A DNA stretch of 64,000 nt from PWQG01 sp050486205 (GTDB taxonomy: Bacteria > Pseudomonadota > Gammaproteobacteria > Pseudomonadales > Pseudohongiellaceae): positions 62,001 to 126,000 of the forward strand of contig JBJHCW010000008.1 of NCBI GenBank assembly GCA_050486205.1, written 5' to 3'. The translations under genes were made by a program, and so were the position numbers. Under the pieces are notes generated by a model. That model saw nothing but the letters and a program-made list of their open reading frames with translations, was not told where the DNA came from and searched no databases. Positions 26,366-35,540 of the stretch are shown here, piece by piece (positions within the stretch are counted from its first letter, which is position 1; each line of letters begins with the position of its first letter).

Positions 26366-26448
26366 GGTTTTCGCTTATTGCCTTGTGGATGTATCAGGCC
26401 TGACACCGGGTTGGACGACATCGGCGGGGAAATAGTTTGAGCGGATGT

Positions 26449-28518
26449 TCACAGATCAATGTCTGGTTCGATGCAGTTGCGACCCTGCTGCTTGGCCCGG
26501 TACAGCGCACTGTCGGCGCGCTGGAACAGCGTGTCCGGGGTATCCCCCGCGCGCCAGTGCGCAACGCCAAACGACACGGTGACGCTGACCCGCTCATCTC
26601 GCACGTGGAACGGCATGTTTTCGGCCGCAGCGCGCAACTTTTCCAGCACCTCCATGGCGTCATCCCGCGTGGTGTCCGGCAACATGATGACAAACTCCTC
26701 ACCACCGTAGCGGGCAACCAGATCCGTGTCACGCAACCGGCTCTCCAGCTCACGGGCCAGCACTCGCAACACCTTGTCCCCGGCCAGGTGGCCAAAACTG
26801 TCATTGATGCGCTTGAAGTGGTCCACATCGCAGACCGCCAGGCACAGATCACGGTCAGTGGCACGCTGGTGTTCGCCTGCATTTTCAAACGCGGCACGAA
26901 TGGCCTGGTCGTATGCCTCCCGGTTGGCCAGTCCGGTCAGTTTGTCACGCAGGGCATTTTCCTGCTGACGCAGCAGGTGTTCGCGCAGGGCACGTGACTC
27001 CTGCTCCATGGCGCTGACACGACTGGTCAACTCGCGCAGCTCCTGGTTCATGCCACCACTGTGCTGTTCACGACTTTCGCGAAAATGATCCAGGGCGCCG
27101 AGAATTGTCTCTATCTGACCGCTGACTGCCTGCTTCAGCTCTACCAGGTCACTACTGCTGCTGACGGTTTCGGAAATGCCGTCGATGTGACCGCGAACCG
27201 CGGCATCCATGTTTTTGTCCTGTTCGCGGGCACGTTGCAGGTGATCCTCGGACCGTGAAACAAAGGCTTCCACACGGGCGAGATTGCCGGTGACCTGGTT
27301 CAGAAAACCCTGGAATTCCTCGCGCTCCTGATCCATTGATTGGGAAATGATGGCGACAATATTCTCCAGGACCGCCACAAACTCGTACCAGTTCAGCCCC
27401 CGGACCACCTGCTCACGAAGACTGTCGGCCAGGTTCCTGGACTGCTCGGCGATGTGAATGTTCTCCAGAATGCGCAGCAGCAGTGGCTCAACGTGATCGG
27501 CAATATAGGAAAACCCTGGTTCGGCCAGACCGCTGCCATCGCGTAACAACTCGCCATGAAGCAAGTCTTCACTGTCTTCTCGAACATTATCGTTCCTGGC
27601 GTCATTGGCTGACTGCGCGGCCGGTTCGGCATCTGCCTGAGTGTGTGCTTCAGGCTCGGCCGGGCTGTCCGGTCCAGGTTGATTGTCATTGGTGTTGTGC
27701 CGGGGATCGTGCCGGGGATCGTGCCCATCACCGGTGTCCTGGGCACGCCGCGGCCGCAGGCTGGCCACCCTTGGACGGATTGGCGCTTTGTGGCCCTCGT
27801 GCTCGATGTTGTTCTCGTCCCCAGGTTCATTTTCCGGTTCACTCCCAGGTTCAGTCCCAGCCTTGTCCTCGGCTTCACTGCTGCGTGAATCGGCGGGCGC
27901 CGGGGAGGGCGCGGGCGCAGTTCTGGCCGACGCGGAATCACCGAAGAAACGACGAAACAGCCCGGGGGAGGCGCTTTCGGCGGCAACAGACACCCCCTCG
28001 GACGAGGCCGAAGCGGCCGCTGCTCCGAGTTCGGCCACCACCTCGCGCAACAGGGTCAGGAACTGCGTGACCACACCGTGCGGGCGGTTGCCGGCTTCAC
28101 GCATGGACTTTGACAGGTCACGATTGAAGCGCTTGGCCTGGCGGCGCAGATCCCTGGACACCGGCATCTGCTCCAGCTGCTCAAGGCTGAGTGTGAGTGC
28201 TGACTTCAATGCAGCATGATCCTGCTGCTTGCCGGCATCCAGCCGGATCACAGCCTTTTCAATTTTCTCCAGCAGCAGTTCGAGCCCGGACGCCTGCTCA
28301 TCCTTGCGCAGGCTGCGGCGCAGCGCCTCCAGGTGATCATCCAGTCGCTCATCAACACCGTCCGCTGCCAGGCTGACGCCCAGCAGGGCGCGGCGCAATA
28401 CCCGGATACGTTCGGACGCCAGGCGGTCACGCTGCTCGTGTTCTTCCAGTGCATTAAGAAACTTGTCTTTCCAGCGCTGGGCTTCACGTTCTTGCACTGA
28501 GGTATCGCGTGGACACAT
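26449..28518 (-). CDS. Diguanylate cyclase (GGDEF), DgcH-like
   Basis: The ATG at 28518 gives 689 residues; a TTG 51 bases upstream has no support. A helical N-terminal domain (about 1-165) is followed by a low-complexity acidic/proline linker (about 190-320, with a tandem HDPRHDPRH). A second helical domain precedes a coiled coil (about 350-530). The C-terminal GGDEF domain (about 535-685) has active-site GGEEF in RYGGEEFVIMLP. No membrane helix is visible. It should make c-di-GMP from two GTP. No RxxD inhibitory site is evident before GGEEF. Position upstream of dsbA and cytochrome c4 matches P. aeruginosa dgcH as I recall it, which supports orthology without proving it. Confidence 0.88.
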   Translation of the reverse strand: MCPRDTSVQEREAQRWKDKFLNALEEHEQRDRLASERIRVLRRALLGVSLAADGVDERLDDHLEALRRSLRKDEQASGLELLLEKIEKAVIRLDAGKQQDHAALKSALTLSLEQLEQMPVSRDLRRQAKRFNRDLSKSMREAGNRPHGVVTQFLTLLREVVAELGAAAASASSEGVSVAAESASPGLFRRFFGDSASARTAPAPSPAPADSRSSEAEDKAGTEPGSEPENEPGDENNIEHEGHKAPIRPRVASLRPRRAQDTGDGHDPRHDPRHNTNDNQPGPDSPAEPEAHTQADAEPAAQSANDARNDNVREDSEDLLHGELLRDGSGLAEPGFSYIADHVEPLLLRILENIHIAEQSRNLADSLREQVVRGLNWYEFVAVLENIVAIISQSMDQEREEFQGFLNQVTGNLARVEAFVSRSEDHLQRAREQDKNMDAAVRGHIDGISETVSSSSDLVELKQAVSGQIETILGALDHFRESREQHSGGMNQELRELTSRVSAMEQESRALREHLLRQQENALRDKLTGLANREAYDQAIRAAFENAGEHQRATDRDLCLAVCDVDHFKRINDSFGHLAGDKVLRVLARELESRLRDTDLVARYGGEEFVIMLPDTTRDDAMEVLEKLRAAAENMPFHVRDERVSVTVSFGVAHWRAGDTPDTLFQRADSALYRAKQQGRNCIEPDIDL

Positions 28519-28590
28519 GGCGATTGACCGGGTCAGAATCAGGGACTGTAGGACTGTATTATCGGCCAATGCCCAGGCGGCTGAAACAGA

Positions 28591-28639
28591 AAAGCCGCTG
28601 GCAGTCGGACTGCAATGTCCGACAGTTGCCAGCGGCTTT
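28591..28639 (-). terminator. Intrinsic terminator after dsbA
   Basis: A long inverted repeat (AAAGCCGCTGGCA with TGCCAGCGGCTTT) has a second paired block inside it (GTCGGAC with GTCCGAC). In the dsbA direction the stem is followed by TTCTGTTT. It separates dsbA from the diguanylate cyclase gene. The symmetrical A/T ends would allow some activity in both directions. Confidence 0.8.
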
Positions 28640-28665
28640 GTGTCACAGCCGGGTCAGGCCCGCCT

Positions 28666-29334
28666 TCAGAGACTGGCGCGTTCGCGCTCCACCAGGTAAT
28701 CCACCACGGCCAGCATGTCCTGCTGGGTTCGTACTTGGTCGTTGTTGACGATCAGGTACTTGCCGTTGACGATCATATTGGGTGTGCTGCGAATCTGATA
28801 GGCACCCATGCGGCGTTCAGCCTGGTTCACCTGGGTACGCACTGAAAAGGAATTGAAGGCAGCGGAGAAGGCTTCCTGATCAACACCGGCATGCTCGGCA
28901 AACAGGGTGGCCAGCTGGCGCTCGTTCTGCAGCCGGTTGCCGCGCAGTTGAATGGCATCAAAGATGGCTGTGTGCATTTCATCCACCACATCGAGCTGCT
29001 TGGCGGTGTAGTAGGCCTGGGCGTGCACCTGCATCAGGCTGTTCCAGATGGCCGGCAACTGGACAAAATCGATATCATCGGCCATGTTGGCATGCCAGTT
29101 GTCGATCAATGGCTGGAAGCGGAAGCAGTGGTTGCATCCGTACCAGAACACTTCGATCACTTCGATGCGATCGGCATTGGTGGTGCGCACTGGACTGTCC
29201 AGGACAGTGTAATGCGTTCCTGCCACATACATCTCGGGCTGGGCATTGGCCGAACCGGCAGCGATCAGCGCCATCGGGCTGAACAACAGTGCGGCCAGCA
29301 TGATACCGGTCTGACGGCGAATTCTGTCAATCAT
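28666..29334 (-). CDS. dsbA: Periplasmic thiol:disulfide oxidoreductase DsbA
   Basis: The ATG at 29334 has GGAG 7 bases upstream and gives 222 residues with a signal peptide ending near ANA/QP. The thioredoxin-like fold carries the active site in FWYGCNHC and the cis-proline loop STPNMIVNGKY. The active-site pair reads CNHC rather than the CPHC of E. coli and P. aeruginosa DsbA, which may change redox potential. DsbA oxidises cysteines in exported proteins, including type II secretion clients. It follows the cytochrome c4 gene by 110 bases. Confidence 0.92.
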   Translation of the reverse strand: MIDRIRRQTGIMLAALLFSPMALIAAGSANAQPEMYVAGTHYTVLDSPVRTTNADRIEVIEVFWYGCNHCFRFQPLIDNWHANMADDIDFVQLPAIWNSLMQVHAQAYYTAKQLDVVDEMHTAIFDAIQLRGNRLQNERQLATLFAEHAGVDQEAFSAAFNSFSVRTQVNQAERRMGAYQIRSTPNMIVNGKYLIVNNDQVRTQQDMLAVVDYLVERERASL

Positions 29335-29444
29335 CTCTTTACTCCACAGCAAGTCGGGTCTGGATGGTACGTGTACTGGACAGTATACCGGTCCGTCAGC
29401 TTAATCCTTGCTTAACCGGCGGGCAAGTCACTCGCCGTTACGGA

Positions 29445-30056
29445 TCAGTGCAGCCCTGAAATGTAGCTGGCCAGCGCTTCGATTTCGCGGTCGGTCAGAC
29501 GCTCGGCAATGATGCGCATGGGCGCCGAGTCACCGTCGTTGTCACGTTCACCGGAACGGAAAGCGCGCATCTGCTGCGCCGTGTAGTCTGCATGCTGGCC
29601 ACCCAGCGCCGGGAAACCGGCCTGCGGAATACCCTGTCCGGTTGGCGAGTGGCAGGCCGAGCAGGCAGCAATGCCCAGATCAGCAATACCGGCGCGGTAA
29701 ATCTGACGACCCAGTGCCAGCAGCTCGGGATCGGCGCCTTCCAGGGTGATTTCCTGTTCGGCGTAAAACGCGGCAATGTCCCGCAGATCCTGGTCGCTCA
29801 TATTGTCCAGCAGGCCAGTCATCAGCGGAATCGGTCGGTTGCCGTCGCGGATATCAACCAGCTGTTTGAAGGTGTATCTGGCGTTCTGACCGGCCAGCTT
29901 GGGGTTGGCAGCCAGATCACTGTTGCCATCGGAACCGTGACAGGCGGCACATGTTTGTGTTTTCTGTTCGCCTGCAACCGGGTCTCCGGCGAGGGCCAAC
30001 GCGCTCCAGGCGCTCAGGCCCAGCAGTGATACCAGAGTAATAACAATTCTTTTCAT
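29445..30056 (-). CDS. Dihaem cytochrome c4
   Basis: The ATG at 30056 (MKRIVITLV) starts a 203-residue precursor with a clear signal peptide ending ALA/GDP. Two cytochrome c domains are present, each with one haem-binding motif: CAACH near residue 36 and CSACH near residue 133. Downstream Met residues (PLMTGLLDNMSD, APMRIIAERL) can serve as axial ligands. Cytochrome c4 carries electrons from the bc1 complex to terminal oxidases in the periplasm, and the window encodes two oxidases. An upstream in-frame start would precede the signal peptide by 23 residues and is unlikely. Confidence 0.93.
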   Translation of the reverse strand: MKRIVITLVSLLGLSAWSALALAGDPVAGEQKTQTCAACHGSDGNSDLAANPKLAGQNARYTFKQLVDIRDGNRPIPLMTGLLDNMSDQDLRDIAAFYAEQEITLEGADPELLALGRQIYRAGIADLGIAACSACHSPTGQGIPQAGFPALGGQHADYTAQQMRAFRSGERDNDGDSAPMRIIAERLTDREIEALASYISGLH

Positions 30057-30160
30057 GGAGAAATCCAGCTTCCTGAGTGAACTTTGGAAATAAAGCGGCG
30101 GGAGAGTATACCCCAAATATGTCACAGACTCTATGCCTGCTTGGGTGCTAGAATGCGCCG

Positions 30161-30838
30161 ATGAACTATGAAGCCGCCGAATTTGTCATCAGTGCCCCCG
30201 ACCTGCGCGATTGTCCCCCGGACAGCCTGCGGGAAGTGGCCTTTGCCGGGCGCTCCAATGCCGGCAAGTCCAGTGCCATCAACACACTCACCCGTCAGAG
30301 CAGGCTGGCGCGCACCAGCAAAACGCCAGGGCGCACCCAGCTGATCAACTTCTTTCGTATCGCCGAAGGCAAGTACCTGGTGGACCTGCCGGGATACGGT
30401 TTTGCCAAGGTACCCAAGGTGCTGAAGGACGAGTGGCAGCGGGACCTGGGCGAATACCTGACCGAGCGCAACGCGCTGGTGGGCCTGGTCCTGCTGACCG
30501 ATATCCGTCATGTGTTCAAGGACTTTGACCTGATGATGATCGAATGGGCCACCCGGCGCCTGATGCCGCTGCACATTCTGCTGACCAAGTCCGACAAACT
30601 CAAGCGCGGCGCGGCCCAGAATGTGCTGTTGAGCGCGCGCAAGGAGCTGCGCGAACTGCCCAATGTCACCCTGCAGCTGTTTTCCTCACTGAAGCATACC
30701 GGCGTTGACGAGCTGCGAAGTCACCTGGATTCGTGGCTGGACGACGGGCTGAATACCGGGCCGGAAGATCAGCTCGACGCCGGCTTGCAGCGCGAACCCG
30801 AGAGCCGGATGGGCGAAGGACCTGCTGCCGATCAGTGA
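30161..30838 (+). CDS. engB: Ribosome biogenesis GTPase EngB (YihA)
   Basis: The 225-residue protein carries all TRAFAC GTPase motifs: G1 GRSNAGKSS, G2 TPGRTQ, G3 DLPGYG, G4 TKSD and a G5-like SSLKHTG. EngB assists 50S ribosome assembly. The last 25 residues form an acidic extension. The gene faces polA and the two overlap by 7 bases at their 3' ends. It is divergent from cytochrome c4 with 104 bases between starts. Confidence 0.95.
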   Translation: MNYEAAEFVISAPDLRDCPPDSLREVAFAGRSNAGKSSAINTLTRQSRLARTSKTPGRTQLINFFRIAEGKYLVDLPGYGFAKVPKVLKDEWQRDLGEYLTERNALVGLVLLTDIRHVFKDFDLMMIEWATRRLMPLHILLTKSDKLKRGAAQNVLLSARKELRELPNVTLQLFSSLKHTGVDELRSHLDSWLDDGLNTGPEDQLDAGLQREPESRMGEGPAADQ

Positions 30839-33612
30839 GCCTGGTCCCAGTTGTCCCCCACACCGATGTCCACGATCAATGGCACATCCAGCGATGCCGC
30901 CGTGAGCATACGAAACCGCACCCCGTCTGACAGCAACTCAACATCAGCTTCTGCCACCTCGAAGATCAGTTCATCATGCACCTGCAGCAGCAGTGTGGCA
31001 TCCAGCCTGCCAGCAGTGAGCCAATGATCGATGTCCACCATGGCCTGCTTGATGATGTCGGCGGCAGTGCCCTGCATCGGCGCATTGATGGCCGTGCGCT
31101 GGGCTGCCTTTCTCAGCATGCCGTTGGCCGCGCGGATGTCCGGCAGGTACAACCTGCGCCCGAACAGCGTTTCCACATATCCGTCCTGCTCGGCCTGCGC
31201 GCGGGTCTGCTCCATGTAGTCGCGAACGCCGGGGTAACGCTCGAAGTAAGTGTCCACATAATGCTGGGCGTCACTGCGCTCGATGCCAAGCTGTTTGGCC
31301 AGACCGAAGGCCGACATGCCATAGATCAGGCCAAAGTTGATGGCCTTGGCGCGGCGACGCTGCTCAGCGCTGACCTCGTCCAGTGCAACCGAAAACACTT
31401 CCGCCGCCGTGGCGCGGTGAATGTCCTGCCCTTCAGCAAAGGCGGTCAGCAGGCCCTTGTCCTGTGACAGGTGGGCCATGATGCGCAGCTCCACCTGCGA
31501 ATAGTCCGCCGCCACCAGCCGGTACCCGGGCGCGGCAATGAAGGCCTGGCGCACCTTGCGGCCTTCGGGCGTGCGGATGGGAATGTTCTGCAGATTCGGA
31601 TCGGTGGAGGACAGCCGCCCGGTGGCCGCCACCGCCTGCTGATAGGTGGTGTGAACACGACCGGTGCGGCGATTGATCTGCAGCGGCAACTTGTCGGTAT
31701 AGGTGGACTTGAGCTTGCTCAGGCCACGATGCTCCATGATGGTGCGGGGCAGTTCGTAGTCCAGTGCCAGCTCCTGCAGTATCGGTTCGGCCGTTGAGGG
31801 CTGGCCCTTGGGTGTTTTTTTGATCACCGGCAGGGCCATCTTTTCATAGAGTATGACCTGCAGCTGCTTGGGTGAACCCAGGTTGAACACTTCACCGGCC
31901 AGCTCGTGGGCCTGTTTTTCCAGCACATCCAGTTTGCCGGCGATGGCCTGGCTCTGTTTGCCCAGCAGCGTGGCATCCAGCAACACACCGCGGCGCTCCA
32001 TGCGCTGCAGGACAGGGCTCAGTCGCATCTCGAAATACAGGAACAGTCCGGCCAACCTCTCATCTTCATCCAGGCGAGACTGAAGCAACAGGCTCAGTCG
32101 CCAGACCATGTCCGCGCGCGCGGCAGCATAATCGGCGGCCTTGTCCGGATCCAGCGCACTGAAAGCCAGTTTCTTGCGGCCGGTGCCAAGCAGGGCGTCG
32201 ATATCCGGCAGGCCCTCGTCAAGGTAGTGCCGCGCAATAGCGTCCAGTGTGTGGTTGACGGCAACCGAGTTCAGCACATAAGAGCCCAACTGGGTGTCAA
32301 AATGCGCACCGCTGAATGTGATGCCGTGATTCTCCAGCACATGTGTCAGCAGTTTGTTGTCATGCGCGAACTTGTGCACCGTGGCATCTTCCAGCACCGG
32401 CGTCAGTGCGGTCAGCGACTGCTTGCGGTCCAGTTGCCCGGAGGATGCCAGGCTGTCGTGCCCGAGCGGCAGGTAGACCGCCTGACCCGGCTCTGTGCAG
32501 AACGCCAGTCCAACCAGCTCTGCTTCGAGAAAGTGATCACCCGCCCACTCGGCTGTGATGGCAAAGCGCCTGGCTGCCTGCAGTGTGTCAACAAGTTCAG
32601 CCAGGCCCTCTTTATCAACCACGCAGCGGTAGCGGGTGCTGACCGGTGTGACGTCTTCCGCGCTGATGAGCTCGCCGCCGCCCTCATTGTCAGCGCCGGC
32701 CGGACTGCCAAGGTCCTCGCGCACTTCAGCCATGTCCTGGCTGCTGACCGATACACCTTCCTTTTCCAGCTCTTTTGTCCAGCCACGAAACTCCAGCTCA
32801 CGGAACAGGGCCAGCAGGCGGGTGCGGTCCTCCGGCTCGGGGATCAGATCCTTGATGCCAACGGGCAGTTCCACGTCCAGGCGAATGGTGGCCAGCTCAC
32901 GCGAGAGCTTCAGCTGCTCGATGTTTTCGCGTAGTCGTTCACCGATCTTGCCGCCGATTTCAGCCGCGTTGGTGATGATGTCATCCACAGTGCCCCAGGT
33001 CTGCAGCCACTTGACCGCCGTCTTGGGACCTACACCGGGAACACCGGGGATGTTGTCGGACTTGTCACCGGTCAGGGCCAGAAAGTCGATGATCAGCTCG
33101 GGTGGCAGGGAGAATTTGGTCTTCACCCCCTCGATGTCCAGGCGCTCATCGGTCATGGTGTTGAGCAGGGTGACGTGATCACTCACCAACTGGGCAAGGT
33201 CCTTGTCGCCTGTGGAAATCAGCACATCGCGCTTTTCGCGTGTGGCCTGTTCAGCCAGTGTGCCAATGACATCATCGGCCTCCACTCCGTCAATGATCAG
33301 CAGCGGCAGGCCCATGGCCCGGATGATACTGTGTATGGGTTCGATCTGACTGCGCAGATCATCCGGCATCGGCGGGCGATGGGCCTTGTACTCGGCATAG
33401 ATCTCGTTGCGGAAAGTCTCACCCTTGGCATCAAACACCACGGCAATCGGGCTGTCCGGGTAGGCCTTGGCCAGACTGCGGATCATGCTGATCACACCCT
33501 TGATGGCGCCGGTGGGCTGCTGCTTGCTGGTGGTCAGCGGCGGCAGTGCATGAAATGCACGAAACAGATAGGAAGAGCCGTCAATCAGGATCAGGGGTTT
33601 GTCCGAAGCCAT
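30832..33612 (-). CDS. polA: DNA polymerase I with degenerate 3'-5' exonuclease site
   Basis: The 926-residue protein has all three Pol I domains. The 5' nuclease (1-290) has conserved acidic residues and DNIPGVPGVGPKTA. The 3'-5' exonuclease-like domain spans about 325-515. The polymerase domain (about 520-926) has motif A DYSQVELR, motif B KAINFGLIYG and motif C VHDE, and ends GDNWDQAH as in E. coli. Aligned by eye to E. coli Pol I, the metal-binding Asp355, Asp424 and Asp501 correspond to Thr353, Leu422 and Arg499; only Glu357 (Glu355) and Tyr497 (Tyr495) remain. Proofreading is therefore probably lost, while primer removal and synthesis should be intact. Confidence 0.97.
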   Translation of the reverse strand: MASDKPLILIDGSSYLFRAFHALPPLTTSKQQPTGAIKGVISMIRSLAKAYPDSPIAVVFDAKGETFRNEIYAEYKAHRPPMPDDLRSQIEPIHSIIRAMGLPLLIIDGVEADDVIGTLAEQATREKRDVLISTGDKDLAQLVSDHVTLLNTMTDERLDIEGVKTKFSLPPELIIDFLALTGDKSDNIPGVPGVGPKTAVKWLQTWGTVDDIITNAAEIGGKIGERLRENIEQLKLSRELATIRLDVELPVGIKDLIPEPEDRTRLLALFRELEFRGWTKELEKEGVSVSSQDMAEVREDLGSPAGADNEGGGELISAEDVTPVSTRYRCVVDKEGLAELVDTLQAARRFAITAEWAGDHFLEAELVGLAFCTEPGQAVYLPLGHDSLASSGQLDRKQSLTALTPVLEDATVHKFAHDNKLLTHVLENHGITFSGAHFDTQLGSYVLNSVAVNHTLDAIARHYLDEGLPDIDALLGTGRKKLAFSALDPDKAADYAAARADMVWRLSLLLQSRLDEDERLAGLFLYFEMRLSPVLQRMERRGVLLDATLLGKQSQAIAGKLDVLEKQAHELAGEVFNLGSPKQLQVILYEKMALPVIKKTPKGQPSTAEPILQELALDYELPRTIMEHRGLSKLKSTYTDKLPLQINRRTGRVHTTYQQAVAATGRLSSTDPNLQNIPIRTPEGRKVRQAFIAAPGYRLVAADYSQVELRIMAHLSQDKGLLTAFAEGQDIHRATAAEVFSVALDEVSAEQRRRAKAINFGLIYGMSAFGLAKQLGIERSDAQHYVDTYFERYPGVRDYMEQTRAQAEQDGYVETLFGRRLYLPDIRAANGMLRKAAQRTAINAPMQGTAADIIKQAMVDIDHWLTAGRLDATLLLQVHDELIFEVAEADVELLSDGVRFRMLTAASLDVPLIVDIGVGDNWDQAH

Positions 33613-33684
33613 GTGGGTCCTTGCTGCGAGCGTCAGGGTAGGTGCCTGTCCGCATTCTACCGCAGCACGTCGATCACAGCACGA

Positions 33685-34641
33685 TCAGTCACGCGTCAGG
33701 CACCGCTGGAAGGCCTCGGACAGACCACTCATCAGTTGCAGATAGCCGTCGGGGCCTTCGGGCAGACCATGACCCAGGGTATCGGCACTGACCCGCCGCA
33801 GTGGCAGACGGCCCAGCACCGCATTGATGGTGGCCGGGTTGGCGGTGACGTCCTCCATCAGGCAGGCCAGATCCATGGCTTGCAGGGCATTACGCACGCC
33901 CAGCATGTGTCGCATGCCCGGCTGCATTTCCCCATCGGCGACAATCACCAGCTCATGCTGCAGCCCGAACTGCTGCTCGAAATACTGGAAGGCGTTGTGG
34001 TACACAGCATAGGGGCGATCGGCGAGGCTCGCCAACACTGCGCGATTCTGTTCATCGAACCTGTCAAGCGCATCCAGGAACTGTGCCAGATTCTGCTGGA
34101 AGACTTCGGCATTGCTGGCATCAATGTCAGCCAGGCGGGCGGCCAGTTCACGGGCAATCACACGGGCATTGTTGGTGTCCAGCCAGATGTGCGGATCCAC
34201 ATCGTGGTGGCCACGATGTTCATTTTCATGATGGTGATCTTCGATCAGCACCGTGCTGTCAAAGCCCAGTCGCACCAGATCCGGCAGACCGGCCGCCGCA
34301 ATCACGCCGGTGCGCGAGGGCAACTGGTAGATGACATCACCCAGATAGACCTCCAGTTCCGGGCCCACCCACAGGACCAGGTCGGCGGCAGTCAGCGCAC
34401 GCATGGAGGACGGGCGCAGATTGAAGTGGTGGTAGGACTGGTTCTCAGGAATCAGCAATTCCGGCCGGGTGACCCCGTCAGTAATGGCGCTGGCGATAAG
34501 CTGCAAGGGCTTGACGGTGGCCACAACATTGACTTGCGCCGTCGCGTTGCCTGCGGCAGCGAAACTGAACAGCAGCGCCAGGGCTGCTGCGGCGAACTGA
34601 CCAGACCAGCCACTGCGCCGCCTGTAATTGTGCTTTGACAT
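33685..34641 (-). CDS. znuA: Zinc ABC transporter substrate-binding protein ZnuA
   Basis: The 318-residue precursor has a signal peptide (AAAALALLFSFAAAGNATA). It shows cluster A-I substrate-binding features: conserved His near NQSYHHF (71-72), a His/Asp-rich loop (136-151, HHHENEHRGHHDVDPH) and a further His at YAVYHNAFQY. ZnuA captures Zn2+ in the periplasm for ZnuBC. It is divergent from znuCB across a short region with a Zur-box-like palindrome. Unlike the P. aeruginosa locus, no zur gene is present. Confidence 0.92.
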   Translation of the reverse strand: MSKHNYRRRSGWSGQFAAAALALLFSFAAAGNATAQVNVVATVKPLQLIASAITDGVTRPELLIPENQSYHHFNLRPSSMRALTAADLVLWVGPELEVYLGDVIYQLPSRTGVIAAAGLPDLVRLGFDSTVLIEDHHHENEHRGHHDVDPHIWLDTNNARVIARELAARLADIDASNAEVFQQNLAQFLDALDRFDEQNRAVLASLADRPYAVYHNAFQYFEQQFGLQHELVIVADGEMQPGMRHMLGVRNALQAMDLACLMEDVTANPATINAVLGRLPLRRVSADTLGHGLPEGPDGYLQLMSGLSEAFQRCLTRD

Positions 34642-34704
34642 GTGTGAGAGAATCTTTATGGTATGCGGTGATTATAGCGCACCAGCCAGTTATGCTGGCC
34701 AATT

Positions 34705-34721
34705 ATGTTATAGTATATCAT
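34705..34721. promoter_or_regulatory. Zur-box-like operator between znuA and znuCB
   Basis: TGTTATAGTATATCA (34706-34720) is a near-perfect dyad around the central G with one mismatched pair. It resembles the gammaproteobacterial Zur box built on GTTATA/TATAAC. Its position between divergent zinc-uptake genes fits zinc-dependent repression of both. Confidence 0.72.
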
Positions 34722-34730
34722 TATTGTCTG

Positions 34731-35540
34731 ATGGTCAATATGCAGCAAAACCCTACAGCCGCGGCCAGATCCGCCGACACAAACCAGCCCTCAGGCGACA
34801 GCCTGATTACCGCCGAGCAGGTGAGCCTGCGCCTCGGCGGGCGGCAGATTCTGCACAGGGTGGACCTGCGCATAGATCCGGGCCGGACCATTTCGCTGAT
34901 CGGCCCCAATGGCGCCGGCAAGACCACCCTGGTGCGCCTGGTATTGGGTCTGCTGCATGCAGACAGCGGCCGTATCCGGCGCCGGCCGGGCCTGCGCACG
35001 GGTTACATGCCGCAGAAACTGCATATTGAACCCACCCTGCCTTTGACCGTGGAGCGCTTCCTGGTGCTCGGCGGCAGACAGTCCCCGGATGCCGTGAACG
35101 CCGCGCTTGCCGAGGCACGTATTGCACACCTGCGCAAACAACAGATGGGATCCCTGTCGGGCGGCGAAACCCAGCGCGTACTGCTGGCCCGGGCGTTGAT
35201 GCGATCACCGGAGCTGCTGGTGCTTGACGAACCCGCACAGGGTGTGGATGTATCCGGGCAGGCAGAGCTGTATCAGCTCATCAGCCACATCCAGCGCAGC
35301 CGGGGCTGCGCAGTGCTGATGATTTCCCACGACCTGCACATGGTAATGGCCACCACAGATGAGGTGGTCTGCCTGAACCAGCACATCTGTTGCCACGGCA
35401 AGCCTGAACATGTGAGCACTGACCCCTCATACCTGGCACTGTTCGGAAAACACGACGCCGAAGCGCTGGCCATCTACACCCATCGCCACAATCACAAACA
35501 CAACATTGATGGCGACGTCGTGGATCATGATCATGGCTGA
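34731..35540 (+). CDS. znuC: Zinc ABC transporter ATPase ZnuC
   Basis: The ATG at 34731 gives 269 residues; the frame remains open upstream but overlaps znuA and the Zur-like site. It has Walker A (GPNGAGKTTLVRLV), signature LSGGETQRVLLARAL and Walker B (LLVLDEPAQGVD). The C-terminal tail is His-rich (HRHNHKHNIDGDVVDHDH), common in zinc-handling proteins. Its stop overlaps the znuB start. Confidence 0.92.
   Translation: MVNMQQNPTAAARSADTNQPSGDSLITAEQVSLRLGGRQILHRVDLRIDPGRTISLIGPNGAGKTTLVRLVLGLLHADSGRIRRRPGLRTGYMPQKLHIEPTLPLTVERFLVLGGRQSPDAVNAALAEARIAHLRKQQMGSLSGGETQRVLLARALMRSPELLVLDEPAQGVDVSGQAELYQLISHIQRSRGCAVLMISHDLHMVMATTDEVVCLNQHICCHGKPEHVSTDPSYLALFGKHDAEALAIYTHRHNHKHNIDGDVVDHDHG

Noticed and set aside
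30132..30574. Antisense frame opposite engB
   Set aside because: engB has all five GTPase motifs; the opposite frame has no domain or ribosome site.
33175..34638. 487-codon plus-strand open frame
   Set aside because: Opposite the 5' part of polA and znuA, both firmly identified.
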